DNA of 64,000 bases. It comes from Arthrobacter sp. MA-N2. Lineage in GTDB: Bacteria > Actinomycetota > Actinomycetes > Actinomycetales > Micrococcaceae. Below, piece after piece: positions 1-9,436 of this stretch. The stretch's first letter is position 1, and each line of letters opens with the position of its first letter. The stretch lies in assembly GCF_000517125.1 (NCBI RefSeq), contig NZ_KI912155.1, positions 3,026,034 to 3,090,033 of the forward strand. Reading direction: 5' to 3'. The position numbers and the translations under genes are program-made. The notes under the pieces were generated by a model. That model did not search any database. It saw only the letters and a list, made by a program, of their open reading frames with translations, and was not told where the DNA came from.

Positions 1-31
1 TTCATATTCCCGGGAGTTCCAGGGAGACTAC

Positions 32-380
32 CTACCATCCCCATAGCCTATATAGCCCAGCTCGCCGTTGGAGAACCGCATTGGCAGGACTATTCGTTTC
101 TTGGCACCCCTCGGTTAGCAGGACCAGCGACGGTCCGCCGTCTGGTAGCTCCCGAACGTCTTCCGCACGCGCCTGCCGGGAAGATGCCAGCTCAGTTTCA
201 AGCCTGCCAACCAGGTTTCGCAATTCTGTCACCTTCCTCGATAAGCCGATATTTTCGGCTAGCAGGGATCGTTGGTGATGCGCAGCTCTGCGTGGACCTC
301 GGGATCGATCGTGGAGATGTTAGCAAGCTGGGTCCCAGCCAGAGTTGCCGCTGCCTCTCCAACCTCTGCACATGGGTGTC
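32..380 (-). pseudogene. coiled-coil protein remnant, frameshifted
   Basis: Two adjoining minus-strand frames read like one protein. The upstream part contains LANISTIDPEVHAELRITND and runs into a stop near 255. A second frame continues with LLAENIGLSRKVTELRNLVG, then a charged heptad-like helix to a stop near 32. Joining them needs one frameshift near 250-260. The Leu/Glu-rich helix resembles the C-terminal coiled coils of transposon accessory proteins, but I do not recognise a family. No ribosome site or start fits an intact gene. It lies tail to tail with another decayed gene, which supports reading the whole first kilobase as debris. Confidence 0.25.
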
Positions 381-444
381 TTTGTCAGCAAGTTGCTATC
401 TTTGTCGCTCGATTCTGGCGAGGAGCGTCAGACGATCCGCTTGG

Positions 445-765
445 TATCGCTTTCCGGAGTGCTTCAACGACCCCGCCACCGTTTCGTCCGTTGTCAAGAC
501 ACTGCGGGAAGCGCTGGGACCGGATTCAGTAGAAATCACCCCACCGGGGATGGGCAGCGAGGACGTTGGACATCTGGGAGCGTCGATTGGAGTGCCATCC
601 GTGATCTGGTGGTTCGGCGGGATGCCAGCCGAGGTCTTCAGCGGTCCCGGCCCCATCCCGCTCAACCACTCGCCATTCTTTGCCCCGATCTGGAAGGCAC
701 TTTGGCCACCGGTGTCTCCTCCGCAGTCGCGGTGCTCATGTCCCGACTGGGCAACGCATCCATGC
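445..765 (+). pseudogene. M20-family amidohydrolase/peptidase, C-terminal remnant with frameshift
   Basis: The frame beginning near 445 reads FNDPATV, then GSEDVGHLGASIGVPSVIWW and IPLNHSPFFAP. These are the metal-site SED, the F/WxxGG strand and the conserved NHSP loop near the C terminus of M20 amidohydrolases (AmiA/HipO type). At about 684-690 the match switches to the frame two bases on, which gives LEGTLATGVSSAVAVLMSRL, the usual final helix. Everything upstream of the last ~100 residues is missing. With the frameshift this is a non-functional 3' fragment. The intact family hydrolyses N-acyl amino acids. Confidence 0.6.
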
Positions 766-1026
766 TGGACCCAATGGGCCCAGGACAGTTCCCCAGACTG
801 CGACGGCTCCGTCGGCATTCGAGGCCTGTAACAGGTCGTAGTTGCACTGGCCGAGAGTGAGCATTGCAACGGCCCCGGCAATGATTCCCTGGGATGCGTC
901 CTTCATCTGGTCATACATCCATCCGAAGGCCGCGTACGGCCCGCCAATCCCGACTTCAAGCAACGGTTTGTCCCAACTTCCGTCGGCATAGCGGTAGGAG
1001 GAGAGTTCTATGCCCAGCTTCCGCAT
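736..1026 (-). CDS. hypothetical protein, possibly a fragment
   Basis: A 96-codon minus-strand frame starts with ATG at 1026. The first ~70 residues (MRKLGIELSSYRYADGSWDK, later FGWMYDQMKDASQ) have a protein-like composition. The tail overlaps the amidohydrolase remnant on the other strand and is probably read-through. I do not recognise a family and see no convincing ribosome site. It may be a small gene or the N-terminal piece of one truncated by the same rearrangements that damaged its neighbours. Confidence 0.2.
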   Translation of the reverse strand: MRKLGIELSSYRYADGSWDKPLLEVGIGGPYAAFGWMYDQMKDASQGIIAGAVAMLTLGQCNYDLLQASNADGAVAVWGTVLGPLGPAWMRCPVGT

Positions 1027-1150
1027 GCGCTAGGGACGCGATGACTGCAGTGTTGCCGGTCCCAATGAGAAGAGCTGGTGGTGGTGCAGCAATCGCGTCC
1101 GGCACAATTGAGGAGTCAGTCGAGACTATTGTGGGGAGCAGCCGACCGAG

Positions 1151-4100
1151 ATGGAGCCCATTAGCACTGGAACGGTAATGCTGGCGCTGGCAAAACTTGG
1201 CGCTGGACCCGCGTCGGGCCAGCTCAGAAACCTGCTTAAAAAGCGCCTTCTTCGGCGTCGTGTCGCAGGTGCTGCAGCCAAGGCCGCGAAGGGACACGGA
1301 ATCCTTGTCACGAAGCAGGCATTGCGACAGTGGCTCGGCCGTCATGATGTCCGGGAGCAGCTCGCCGTCGGGAACACCACATCAGTCGACTCGGCCATTA
1401 ACAACCTGGCTTGGCTCATCTCTGGTGAGTTTGCGGAGAACCGGGAAAAACGCGCCCTCGAATTGCTTGACCTGCTTTTGATGGAGTATCAACGAGTACA
1501 GTCTCCGCAAACAGCGACGGTCCTCGGTACCTCGTGGACAGACGGCCGAATCACTGCTGAGGGCCAGCAAACACGCGAGATGTTGCTGGATCGCACGAAG
1601 ACGATCCTTGAGGTAGTCAAGGGACCGGAGGTGTTTGCCGAAGATCTGACGAAGCTGCATCCATGGCGACGAGCTGCCGCCACGGATTTGGCCGAGGTTT
1701 GGGGACCCTTTCCCGACTTCGTCCACGCGCTGGTCACCCACGACTCGCGCGGTACAGTTTTGCGTGATTGGGCGCGAAACCCTCCGGCGCCTTTCGAGGC
1801 CGCCCCCGCTGCAGTATGGTGCTGGTTTGGAGTTGTGGCCGCTGATTATGGGGAGCGCACGGCGGCCAACGACTTCATCATGAAAGGCATCGCCCTCGGC
1901 ATGACCGACGCCGGCTACTGGTGGGCCCGCGCTGCCCTGAACGCCGGCGACCTTGGAGAAGATTCCCGAGACCGCGTGCGCGAGCTTGTCGCGCGCTCAG
2001 AGCCGCAGCACCCCATCGCCGCTGCATGGCTTGCGTTTATCGAGAACAGACATGCCGAAGGTGCAGCGGTACTCGCTGGGTGGCAGGCCGAAGACTCCAA
2101 CGACAAAGCCATCAAAGCCATAATCTTGAGCGCTTCCGCAGCAGCACAGGGCGATCTTAACAGGGCCATTGCTATCACTCTCGAGGCATCTGAGGCTGAT
2201 CCAGAGTCGAGCGGAACAATGCTGCGTGCGGCTGAAGCGCTTCTCTCCCGAGGGCAATACGGGGAGAGCGACAATCCCTTGGCCGACTTCGCGCGCGCCC
2301 GCACGCTTGCAATCAAAGCCCGAGACTCTCGACGGTCCTGGCTCGGCGACAGTGTGGCACCAATACTCGTGGCCCTCAAGGCCTCCGTCTTGAGCACCGA
2401 CACCGACCGAGCATGGCGTTTGACACAGGCGGCTCCTCACGGTGAGGCAACAGACGATGAACTAAAGGACCCACGACTTCGACGCGAGACTGCCATGCTC
2501 GCTGCCACCATGGCCAATTTCGATTTAGCCAAGCGACTAGCGGCCGAGATGGATGACGCCTACACCTCGGCGACCATCAACGCTTGGGAGGCTCTGCACG
2601 GTGGAGACGAACAGACAGCCGTCACGGAGTGGTTGAAAGCTTGGGACGCCGCGGATAATGACCTCGCACGACTGGAAGCTGCAACCGCTCTTGCCCCACT
2701 CGGAGGACCAATGCCGAGTATGGCCGACCTGGCGGAGCGCCATCCGCAAGCCGTACAGGAGTTGCTATCCATCCACGAGGTGATGTCCGACACCGATACC
2801 GACACAAAACTCACTATTTTGAGGGCCCGTGCACACGAGTCCGAGCAGTTAACAGTCCAGCTGGCCAAGCATCTTGTCGACGCAGGCCAGCACGACGAGG
2901 CGGCGGCGGCGCTCGAGACCGGAGCCCATCGATGGAACCGTCCCCTACTGATGAGCATGGCGGCCGACCGCTATCTGCACGCCGGACAATACAGCAAAGC
3001 CGTTCAGGCCAGCGAGTCTGCAGTGACGTTGGGCGGCCCCGGCTGGGCCGGCGAGCTGGAAGCGCTTATGGTGCGTTTCGATGCACTCGAGGCACAAGGT
3101 TCAACCGCAGCGTCGCTTCACGTGGTCCGACGCGTGATCGCCATCGCGCCGGAGAACCTCAACGTTCGGTGGATTCTCATTCACAGTCTTTTGCGAAGTG
3201 GGGCTACTGACCGCGCATGGGCAGCACTCAACTACAAAGGCGAGCCTGTCAGACCCCGGAATGTTCAGGACGCACGGATATGGATCTCGCTCGCTTCGAC
3301 TCACGACACAAGCCCCCTCTTCGTCAGTCGAGCATTGGCAGTCATGCGCCGCTGGAAGGAAGACCCCGACCTGGTTGGTGCCTTCCTCTCGGAGATCTAC
3401 CTCGGCTTGACCCGCAACCAGATTCAGGCACGACAGGCCGACATCAATGCGCTCCACGCAGCAACGGCGGACTACACCAATGAATACCCGGACAGCACCA
3501 ACTTCCGGGCGATCCAGATCGGCACAGACGGCAACCCTTTGGCCGAATTGGACGACATACTGAAGCGCCGCAGTCAGGAAAGCACTGTTGTCGACCTACG
3601 TGTCAAAGTTTCACGCGGCGAACTGCCCCTCGGCATGGCTGCCTACGTTAGTGGAAGAAGCTACGCCGAAATGGCAGTTAGACGCGATGCCGGGCGCGTC
3701 TACAGCCATGTTCCCGGATGGTCTCCAGCCGCAACTGAAGCCGTTGGCGAAACCCTCGGCAGATCTGTCGCGCTCGAGACCACGGCAGCCGTGACCCTTG
3801 CCCTGCTCGACCCCGCTATCGCCAACCAGCTGGTCGGCGTGTTCTCGTCTACCCAGTGCACGGACCACTCATTCCGGGACGCACTTGCCGGGCAGCAGAG
3901 CCTTGAGCTTCGATCGACGCTGTCGGTCGTCTGGAGTGTCTCTGAACAGAAAACCGTCCCTATCGGAATTACCGAGGAGGAGGCTGAACGGCTCGCCCAC
4001 CATGCCGGCAGGACCGTCGGGATTCTTACCGGCACCAACCGTCGTGGTTGGGCAGTCCTTAAGCGTTTTGGAGACTTTACACCGAACGATGCCTGGCTAA

Positions 4101-4810
4101 GCACCCTCGACTTCGCGATCGAGACCAAGACGGCGTTTTGGAGCGATGACTACCTCCTTCGATCCATGGCTGCGCAAGAGGGACTACCAACGTTCGGCAC
4201 CGTCGATTTGTTGAGAGAGCTCGTGCGCCTCGACCGGCTTCCGTCTGAACTAGCCCGGGTCGCGGAGTCAGTGCTCGTCGCGAATTACCACGTTGACCTG
4301 GGATTTGAACCCGCGGTGATGCGCCTAGCGGCGGAACTTGAGGGCTGGGAGCCGCGGGGCGCGGCGGCATCGCTGACGAGGCCGTTCACTTGGGAGGATC
4401 CGCCGATTGTAATGGAGTTCTTGCAAGAGGCGCTCTCCAAGAACGCCGGCGGCTCCCCACTGGCCGCACAAGAATGGGTCAAATGCACAGCGATCGGGCT
4501 AATCAGGATCACGGCGGGCGACACACAAGGTGCCTCAGTAAATCTCCGATTGCTCCTCGGGCAACTCATGAGTCAGGCTTGGACACGACCTGATATGATC
4601 CCGTACTTGCTAGCTGGAATCCGTCAAGCCAACGTCGAAGAACCAGAAGCAGAAGATCCCCTAGCCCCCATTCTCGTCGCGATGCACTCGAAACTCCTGA
4701 AAGATCACGGGCCAGGTGCCGCCAAACAACTCCTATTGATGTGGGTTGAGCACCTCGAAGACGATGATCGCAGGCTCGCTGCAAGAATTATTCTGACCAA
4801 TCCGACCTAG
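1151..4810 (+). CDS. large helical-repeat (TPR-like) protein with C-terminal PIN-like nuclease domain
   Basis: A 1219-residue protein from ATG at 1151, with GGGGAG about 12 bases upstream. Residues 1-55 form a Gly/Leu then Arg/Lys-rich helical segment, like the short adaptor domains at the N termini of bacterial immune proteins. Residues ~60-230 are helical. Residues ~240-780 are a long array of Ala/Leu-rich helix pairs resembling tetratricopeptide repeats (for example RAIAITLEASEADPESS). From ~810 to ~1020 a PIN-like fold is suggested: a hydrophobic strand with SVALETTAAVTLALL, an acidic helix (ITEEEAE), FWSDDYLLRSMAA and a closing FGTVDLLREL. The first acidic position is Glu rather than the usual Asp. 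PIN domains are Mg-dependent ribonucleases; repeat-PIN fusions occur in defence islands. The neighbouring mobile element fits such a location. The function is inferred, and the fold needs structure prediction. Confidence 0.6.
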   Translation: MEPISTGTVMLALAKLGAGPASGQLRNLLKKRLLRRRVAGAAAKAAKGHGILVTKQALRQWLGRHDVREQLAVGNTTSVDSAINNLAWLISGEFAENREKRALELLDLLLMEYQRVQSPQTATVLGTSWTDGRITAEGQQTREMLLDRTKTILEVVKGPEVFAEDLTKLHPWRRAAATDLAEVWGPFPDFVHALVTHDSRGTVLRDWARNPPAPFEAAPAAVWCWFGVVAADYGERTAANDFIMKGIALGMTDAGYWWARAALNAGDLGEDSRDRVRELVARSEPQHPIAAAWLAFIENRHAEGAAVLAGWQAEDSNDKAIKAIILSASAAAQGDLNRAIAITLEASEADPESSGTMLRAAEALLSRGQYGESDNPLADFARARTLAIKARDSRRSWLGDSVAPILVALKASVLSTDTDRAWRLTQAAPHGEATDDELKDPRLRRETAMLAATMANFDLAKRLAAEMDDAYTSATINAWEALHGGDEQTAVTEWLKAWDAADNDLARLEAATALAPLGGPMPSMADLAERHPQAVQELLSIHEVMSDTDTDTKLTILRARAHESEQLTVQLAKHLVDAGQHDEAAAALETGAHRWNRPLLMSMAADRYLHAGQYSKAVQASESAVTLGGPGWAGELEALMVRFDALEAQGSTAASLHVVRRVIAIAPENLNVRWILIHSLLRSGATDRAWAALNYKGEPVRPRNVQDARIWISLASTHDTSPLFVSRALAVMRRWKEDPDLVGAFLSEIYLGLTRNQIQARQADINALHAATADYTNEYPDSTNFRAIQIGTDGNPLAELDDILKRRSQESTVVDLRVKVSRGELPLGMAAYVSGRSYAEMAVRRDAGRVYSHVPGWSPAATEAVGETLGRSVALETTAAVTLALLDPAIANQLVGVFSSTQCTDHSFRDALAGQQSLELRSTLSVVWSVSEQKTVPIGITEEEAERLAHHAGRTVGILTGTNRRGWAVLKRFGDFTPNDAWLSTLDFAIETKTAFWSDDYLLRSMAAQEGLPTFGTVDLLRELVRLDRLPSELARVAESVLVANYHVDLGFEPAVMRLAAELEGWEPRGAAASLTRPFTWEDPPIVMEFLQEALSKNAGGSPLAAQEWVKCTAIGLIRITAGDTQGASVNLRLLLGQLMSQAWTRPDMIPYLLAGIRQANVEEPEAEDPLAPILVAMHSKLLKDHGPGAAKQLLLMWVEHLEDDDRRLAARIILTNPT

Positions 4811-4917
4811 ATCCAGGCGAGAACTGGAGGCCACTCCAGTGGGCTCTCCCCAAAGCGGATGCAATCGCTGCTAGCCGCGAAGCGCCAAATCTCAGCTGCG
4901 ATCGTGATGCGGCAGTG

Positions 4918-5325
4918 TCAGCTTTTGGTGCCGAGTTGGCGTCGCAGGGAAAGGAGTTCGCCGTGAGCGGCTCCCAATGCCTTCTGGAGTTCGGCGACTT
5001 CTTCTCGATGCTTACGACGGAGTTCGGCAATTTGTTGGCTGAGCCGCCGTACCAGGGTGCTGCTGGCGGCAGCTGTATCCGGGTCGAGTTCGGCACTGTC
5101 AGCGCGGACAGGAGTGCGGGTGCGGCGGAGTGCTTCGACTTGAGAACGAAGCTCGGGATGACGGTAGATGAAGTCAGTTGACACACCAGCTGCGTTGGCA
5201 ATCCCGGTGAATGTTACGGGCTTGCTGTTCTTTCGGGCGCCGCGTAGTGCGGAGTGGACGGCCTTCTCGGCTGTTTCCCGGCGACGCCGGGTTGCCTCGG
5301 CTAGCGCCTGGATGTTGCGTTTCAT
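4918..5325 (-). CDS. DUF6262 family protein (TnpC-like accessory protein)
   Basis: A 135-residue protein. Residues 1-70 contain NIQALAEATRRRRE and VTFTGIANAAGVSTDFIYRH, the helix-turn-helix-like DUF6262 signature (a resolvable 'AGVS..F.Y' recognition helix). Residues 90-135 are a coiled coil rich in Glu, Arg and Leu. Its ATG overlaps the tnpB stop by four bases (5322-5325), so translation is coupled. In Tn554 the third gene, tnpC, assists integration orientation and efficiency; that role is carried over by family and position, not shown here. Confidence 0.75.
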   Translation of the reverse strand: MKRNIQALAEATRRRRETAEKAVHSALRGARKNSKPVTFTGIANAAGVSTDFIYRHPELRSQVEALRRTRTPVRADSAELDPDTAAASSTLVRRLSQQIAELRRKHREEVAELQKALGAAHGELLSLRRQLGTKS

Positions 5326-6566
5326 GCTGTTTCTTCCTTTTCTTCTCGCGTAAGCCGCTGTTGGGGTGCTCCGGCCCCGCGCAAAGGTGTGAAGGTGCCA
5401 TCCTCCTGGCGAACGCCGTCAATGGCCAAAAGGATGCCGTCGAGAGCGGCCAGTTCTTCTTGTCTTCCTCGCAGCCAGATGTTGTTGCTTGTCATGGCTT
5501 CGCCGAACCGTTGGATGTGCGCGGCCTGTCGTTGCTGGACAAGGCTGTGGGTTTCGTCGCGTTGCCGTTCAAGGTCATCGGTGAAACTGGCGTCAGTGAC
5601 GAACTTTGTGCAGGACAAACACGCGTTTCCTTTGTCGCAGGATTGGCGGGGAGGAAGTGTGCAGTAGCCGTTGGGCAGGATGCGGTCGGTACGTTTATCC
5701 AAGGCCAAGGCTTCGAACAGCTCGCCGGGGTCACGTCCGTAGTCCCGGCCATCGGCGGTGACTTTCTTATACCGCAGAAACTCGCTTTCGGCGACCGTGG
5801 CGAGTGTCTTGGCATAGTGCATGAACATCGTTGGCGTCTTGTGGCCCATGTATCGCATCGCCACGTGGATCGGCACTCCGGCATTGAGCAGGTTGGTCGC
5901 GCGGGTATGCCGGAAAGTGTGGGTTCTGGAAATCCGCACCGGATTGCCCTGCTCGTCTCGCAGGTCAAGGTTGGCTGCGAACTCGCCGAGCCGCCGGTGA
6001 ACCACCGACATGACGTAATGCCGTTGCCCGTGGCGATTATTATTGCGGCCGAGGAACAAGTACTTTGGGCTCCCACCGGATTGGCCATACTCGGACATGA
6101 ATTCCAAGGCATAGCGCTGCTGCTCCCGGATCAAATCCACTACTTCTTGATCGACCAGAATGGTGTTGTCGTCGGTCATGATCTTTGTTTGCTGGTAACG
6201 CAGCCGGGCGACATGTCCGTTCGGGTCCGGGAAGGGGATTGCTACGAGTGGATCGTAGTCCAGCATGATAATCTCGCTGATCCGCCGCCCAGTCTTGATC
6301 AGCAGACCAAGAATGCGGACTAGCTGGTCGTCGGCAAAGCCGCCTTCTGTTGTCGGTGCCGCTAGCAGTGCGCTGTTCTGGGCGATCTTGCTAATGGTTG
6401 CGTCGCTCAGCACCAGTTCCGGGGGCGGGGCCTTGGGGCCAGTTGGTTTCTCACCGAATCGGAATAACGCCGCATGTTGCGGCCCCAAACGCAACCAACG
6501 GCGCTCACCAAGCCCTTGGGCAGCAGCCTCGCGCTCTTCGAACATGAATCGGTAGAGCTTCCCTAA
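5322..6566 (-). pseudogene. tyrosine recombinase B (TnpB-like), 3' portion separated from its start by the IS insertion
   Basis: This is the catalytic part of a Tn554 TnpB-type integrase. Going from the insertion side it reads KLYRFMFEEREAAAQ, then the catalytic Arg in TGRRISEI, the HxxR box HTFRHTRAT, and YMGHKTPTMFMHYAKT with the final His and the nucleophile Tyr. A C-terminal Cys cluster (CDKGNACLSC) is typical of TnpB. An internal ATG at 6545 lies only ten codons from the break and could start a truncated catalytic domain, but the N-terminal DNA-binding part is missing. The other half lies at 8525-9436 beyond the inserted element. Confidence 0.8.
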
Positions 6567-6587
6567 CGCTTGTCAAGCGTTTTTTAG
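6565..6587. terminator. palindrome with T-run at the IS left end, terminator-like
   Basis: AACGCTTGTCAAGCGTT is a near-perfect 7-base inverted repeat followed by a short T-run on the plus strand. It could terminate transcription entering the IS from the left or be part of the IS end. Function is inferred from shape only. Confidence 0.4.
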
Positions 6588-6736
6588 CCGTGGACGACGG
6601 GCATGGTGAGTGCCCCGTCACCGTTGTTTCGCGGTGCGGTTTGTCTGGCCGTCGCCTGTCAATGCGGCCATGACGCGGCTGGTGAACGGGGCAAGCGTGC
6701 GGGGCGCGCCTGGTCAGCGACGGTGCCGGGACGTTG

Positions 6737-8095
6737 TTATCGGGTCAGGCGGGCTCGTTTGGCCGTGAGGGTGTGGGACCTGGACTGGGTGCGTTGCTTA
6801 GGCGTCACGGTGTACCGGGAAGCGATGAGTTCCTTCGCCGCCCGTTTGGTCAGGGGCCGCCCCTCGAGGTCCCGGAGCTCATACATCTGCCCCGTGGTGA
6901 GGGTCTTCCAGGTCCTTTCGGCCAGTTTTCTGGCCACCGCGATGGTGGCCTGGGTGTGGCAGTGTCCGTGTTCGATCATGAGGCGGTAATAGAACGCCGC
7001 CAGCTGGGGATCCATGGTCCGGGCGACGCTGGCGGCCTGATAGAACGCAAGACGCAGCGGTGCGGGGCCTTCCTTGTCGATGGCCCGGCGGGCCTGGTGC
7101 ATGGTCCCCGATGACCAGTTCGAAGGAGTGATGCCGACGTAGTTGGCCGCTTTCTTGGCGCTGTCGAAGGCCGAGCCGTCGCCGAAGTAGGCGCGGATGC
7201 AGGCACCCGTGGCCGGGCCGATACCTGGAAGGGACAGGATGAGCGGGTCATCACCGTAAAGCCGTTCCCACCACTGGCGGGCGTGGGAGGTGAACCGCTC
7301 CACCCGGACCCGGGACTCGTGCAGGTCCGTCAGGTGCTCGGCGACATCCACCGCCAGTGCGTCCAGGTCCAGGTGGCCTTCCCAGAAATCCGCCCATTGC
7401 GGGGCTGCGGTTTTGATGGCGGTGGCGCGGGCGGGGGTGTCGGCGACGTCACGGGTGTGTTCGGCGACCACGGCCGTCAGGGTGGCCGCGCGCGCCGACG
7501 CCAGGGAGCGCAGGTCGGGCCAGCGCCCCAGCACGGCCAAGGCTGTTGACTCGGATCCGGCAAACGCGGCCCAGACGTCCGGAAAGGCCCACCGGGCCAA
7601 GGACAGCAGCCGCCGCCAGTACCGGTTGCCGTCAATGACAGCTCCCGCCCGGCGGACCACGGCCCGGCGCAGTGCCAGCTGTCCCGGGGCTGCCAGAACC
7701 AGGCGGGGCAGGTCGAAAATTTCCCCGGCGTGGGTCAGCACCTCGGAGTCAATGACGTCGGATTTGTTCTTGCCCATGATGGCTCCGCGCAGCCGCGAGG
7801 AATGGCGGGCCCCGATCATTTCCATCTGACCGCCGGCGCGTTCGACCGCGAGGGTCAGCGCCAGCCAGGTCATGGACGTCGGTTCCACGACCGCGGTCAC
7901 CGGTGCCGGAACAGCGGCCAGCCGCTGCGAAAGACGCTCCAGACCTGCCAGGGTCGGGTCGACCGTGAAACGGCTCAGATGCTCGGTTCCGTCATCGAAA
8001 AATTCGCGCAATGCGATGTGGTGCCGTGCCGTGATCGCGGCGTCGATACCGGCCACTGCCCGCACAAGGACGGCGGGTTTATCCTGATCCTGCAT
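6737..8095 (-). CDS. IS110-family transposase (DEDD recombinase)
   Basis: A 452-residue protein from ATG at 8095, chosen because AGAAGGAG sits seven bases upstream; a longer frame upstream lacks support. The N-terminal RuvC-like domain shows the acidic residues in VAGID, VVEPT and KSDVIDSEV. The C-terminal transposase_20 domain has LSLPGIGPATGACIRAYFG followed by GITPSNWSSGT, which carries the catalytic Ser of IS110 recombinases. Lys/Arg-rich residues close the protein. IS110 enzymes are guided by a bridge RNA encoded in the element's own non-coding end. It is intact, so the copy may still be active. Confidence 0.9.
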   Translation of the reverse strand: MQDQDKPAVLVRAVAGIDAAITARHHIALREFFDDGTEHLSRFTVDPTLAGLERLSQRLAAVPAPVTAVVEPTSMTWLALTLAVERAGGQMEMIGARHSSRLRGAIMGKNKSDVIDSEVLTHAGEIFDLPRLVLAAPGQLALRRAVVRRAGAVIDGNRYWRRLLSLARWAFPDVWAAFAGSESTALAVLGRWPDLRSLASARAATLTAVVAEHTRDVADTPARATAIKTAAPQWADFWEGHLDLDALAVDVAEHLTDLHESRVRVERFTSHARQWWERLYGDDPLILSLPGIGPATGACIRAYFGDGSAFDSAKKAANYVGITPSNWSSGTMHQARRAIDKEGPAPLRLAFYQAASVARTMDPQLAAFYYRLMIEHGHCHTQATIAVARKLAERTWKTLTTGQMYELRDLEGRPLTKRAAKELIASRYTVTPKQRTQSRSHTLTAKRARLTR

Positions 8096-8524
8096 GATGG
8101 TTCTCCTTCTCGCATCGAATACGTGCGATGGGACAAACCCGTCGTTGCCGGTCCACCAGCCAAAGCCACTAAGCGGGCATCCCACCTCGGGAGAACCGTC
8201 ATGCGCCCCATTCCAGCGCCTGGGGCGATCTCCCGCACACGCCCGCAACTGTTGAGGATGCCCTCGGATACGGGCCTCCCGCGCTTGTGAGTTATCCGGT
8301 GCTGACGGAGGAACGCCGGTGCTGCGCACCGCTCCCCTCCTTCACCAATTCCCTCAATCGGGTCTGCTTGGAAGACAGGCCGGGGGCAACGATCTCTTTC
8401 GCGAGCCATGACGCCCAGCCGAAAACCGGCACCACCCCGGCCCCTCCCAAGGCCACCGTAAACGACGACCACCCCACCTCAACAGGGGGTACTTAAGGGA
8501 TACAAGCTGTTCTGGCGCGGTCAT
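8096..8524 (-). ncRNA. IS110 leader with strong stem-loop: candidate bridge RNA
   Basis: The transposase has a ~430-base non-coding leader. Within it 8188-8235 folds into two stacked perfect stems: CGGGAGA (8188-8194) pairs with TCTCCCG (8229-8235), enclosing CGCCCCA (8204-8210) pairing with TGGGGCG (8221-8227) around a 10-base loop. IS110-group elements encode their bridge RNA between the left end and the recombinase start, so position and folding both fit. The target- and donor-binding loops were not assigned. Whether a separate RNA is made is inference. Confidence 0.4.
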
Positions 8525-9436
8525 CGCAGCACGTCGGTGTACCGCACCCAGCGTATTCCCCTTGTTCGGGCCTGTGCTGGCTTTCTGCTGGTTCAGCCAT
8601 TGTCGGAAACCTTGAACCCAAGTGCCGAGCTTCCTTTGATCGTTGAGGATATGTGGCCCGTCGAAGCCCTCGAGGTCTAGGTAACGTTGGAACCATACCA
8701 ACCCGTGCTGACGGGCCTGGACGGTGCTCCAGGTGTAGACCTCGCGCTCCAGCTGGCGCGACAGCCACCATTTCGCGGCTTGTTGCAACCAGGGCGTGGT
8801 CAAGTGGCTGAAATAGACCAGGTTACGACGCTTCGGTTCGTGTTCTCGCAAAGGAATCCTTGTATCCAGCTCCGGGTTCCAGACGTTCAGCTCCCACCAC
8901 TCGCCCTCATGATAGGCGTGCACCAGCAAGTCCAGCGTGCGACCGAGAGCCCGGCCGATATAGATCAGTTGCTGTGCCGCGAGTGGGTCGCCCTGTTGTG
9001 ATCGGACCTTCTGGATAGCTCGTATCCATTGGTCACGCGACAACTGCAGCAGGCTGACCACATGAGAGTACTGTGATTCACCGATAACGCGGGCGATCTG
9101 CCGGGTCATCTTGGACGTGCATTCAGCTTGGATGCGCAGTCCCAACTGGACCTGTCGCTCTATGGACCAGGCGAACTCAGTGACCATACTGCCGGGCAGG
9201 TCACGAAAGTCCAGCGCCACGCTTTTTTCCCGCTGCCGGTAGGACGGCTGGTTCTCCAGGATCGCGTCCAACCAATGCGGCGGCATTGTGGCACGTGTGA
9301 AATGAGACTCGCGAGCATCCTCCGGCAGCGCGTCGAGCAAGTTGCGATTGATCTGCGGGTTAAAGAGGCCTTGTTGCCCCAGCCTCGGATCTGCCTTCGC
9401 GGTGCGTCGGGCCTTGTAGGGTGCAGGCTGGCTCAT
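8525..9436 (-). pseudogene. tyrosine recombinase B (TnpB-like), 5' portion truncated by the IS
   Basis: This is the N-terminal DNA-binding half of the TnpB-type integrase, starting at ATG 9436 and overlapping the tnpA stop by four bases. It covers the SAM-like helical region (HILNDQRKLGTWVQGFRQWL, then NKGNTLGAVHRR) and then runs into IS sequence, where the frame continues for another ~55 meaningless codons. Without the Arg-His-Arg-Tyr catalytic half at 5322-6566 it cannot recombine DNA. It might still be translated as a truncated protein. Confidence 0.8.

Larger units (their letters stand above)
6567..8527 (-). mobile_element. IS110-family insertion sequence inside tnpB (approximate ends)
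   Basis: About 1.96 kb of sequence separates the two halves of tnpB. It holds one DEDD-type recombinase gene (6737-8095), about 170 bases of 3' non-coding DNA and about 430 bases of 5' non-coding DNA. The ends are estimated from protein continuity. An in-frame join at a GCG triplet shared by both sides (8525-8527 and 6567-6569, minus strand) would restore HRRAALGKLYRFM, a sensible TnpB sequence. No long terminal inverted repeats are apparent, as expected for IS110. A short palindrome with a T-run (AACGCTTGTCAAGCGTT, 6565-6581) sits at the left end. Exact ends could differ by several bases. Confidence 0.75.
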
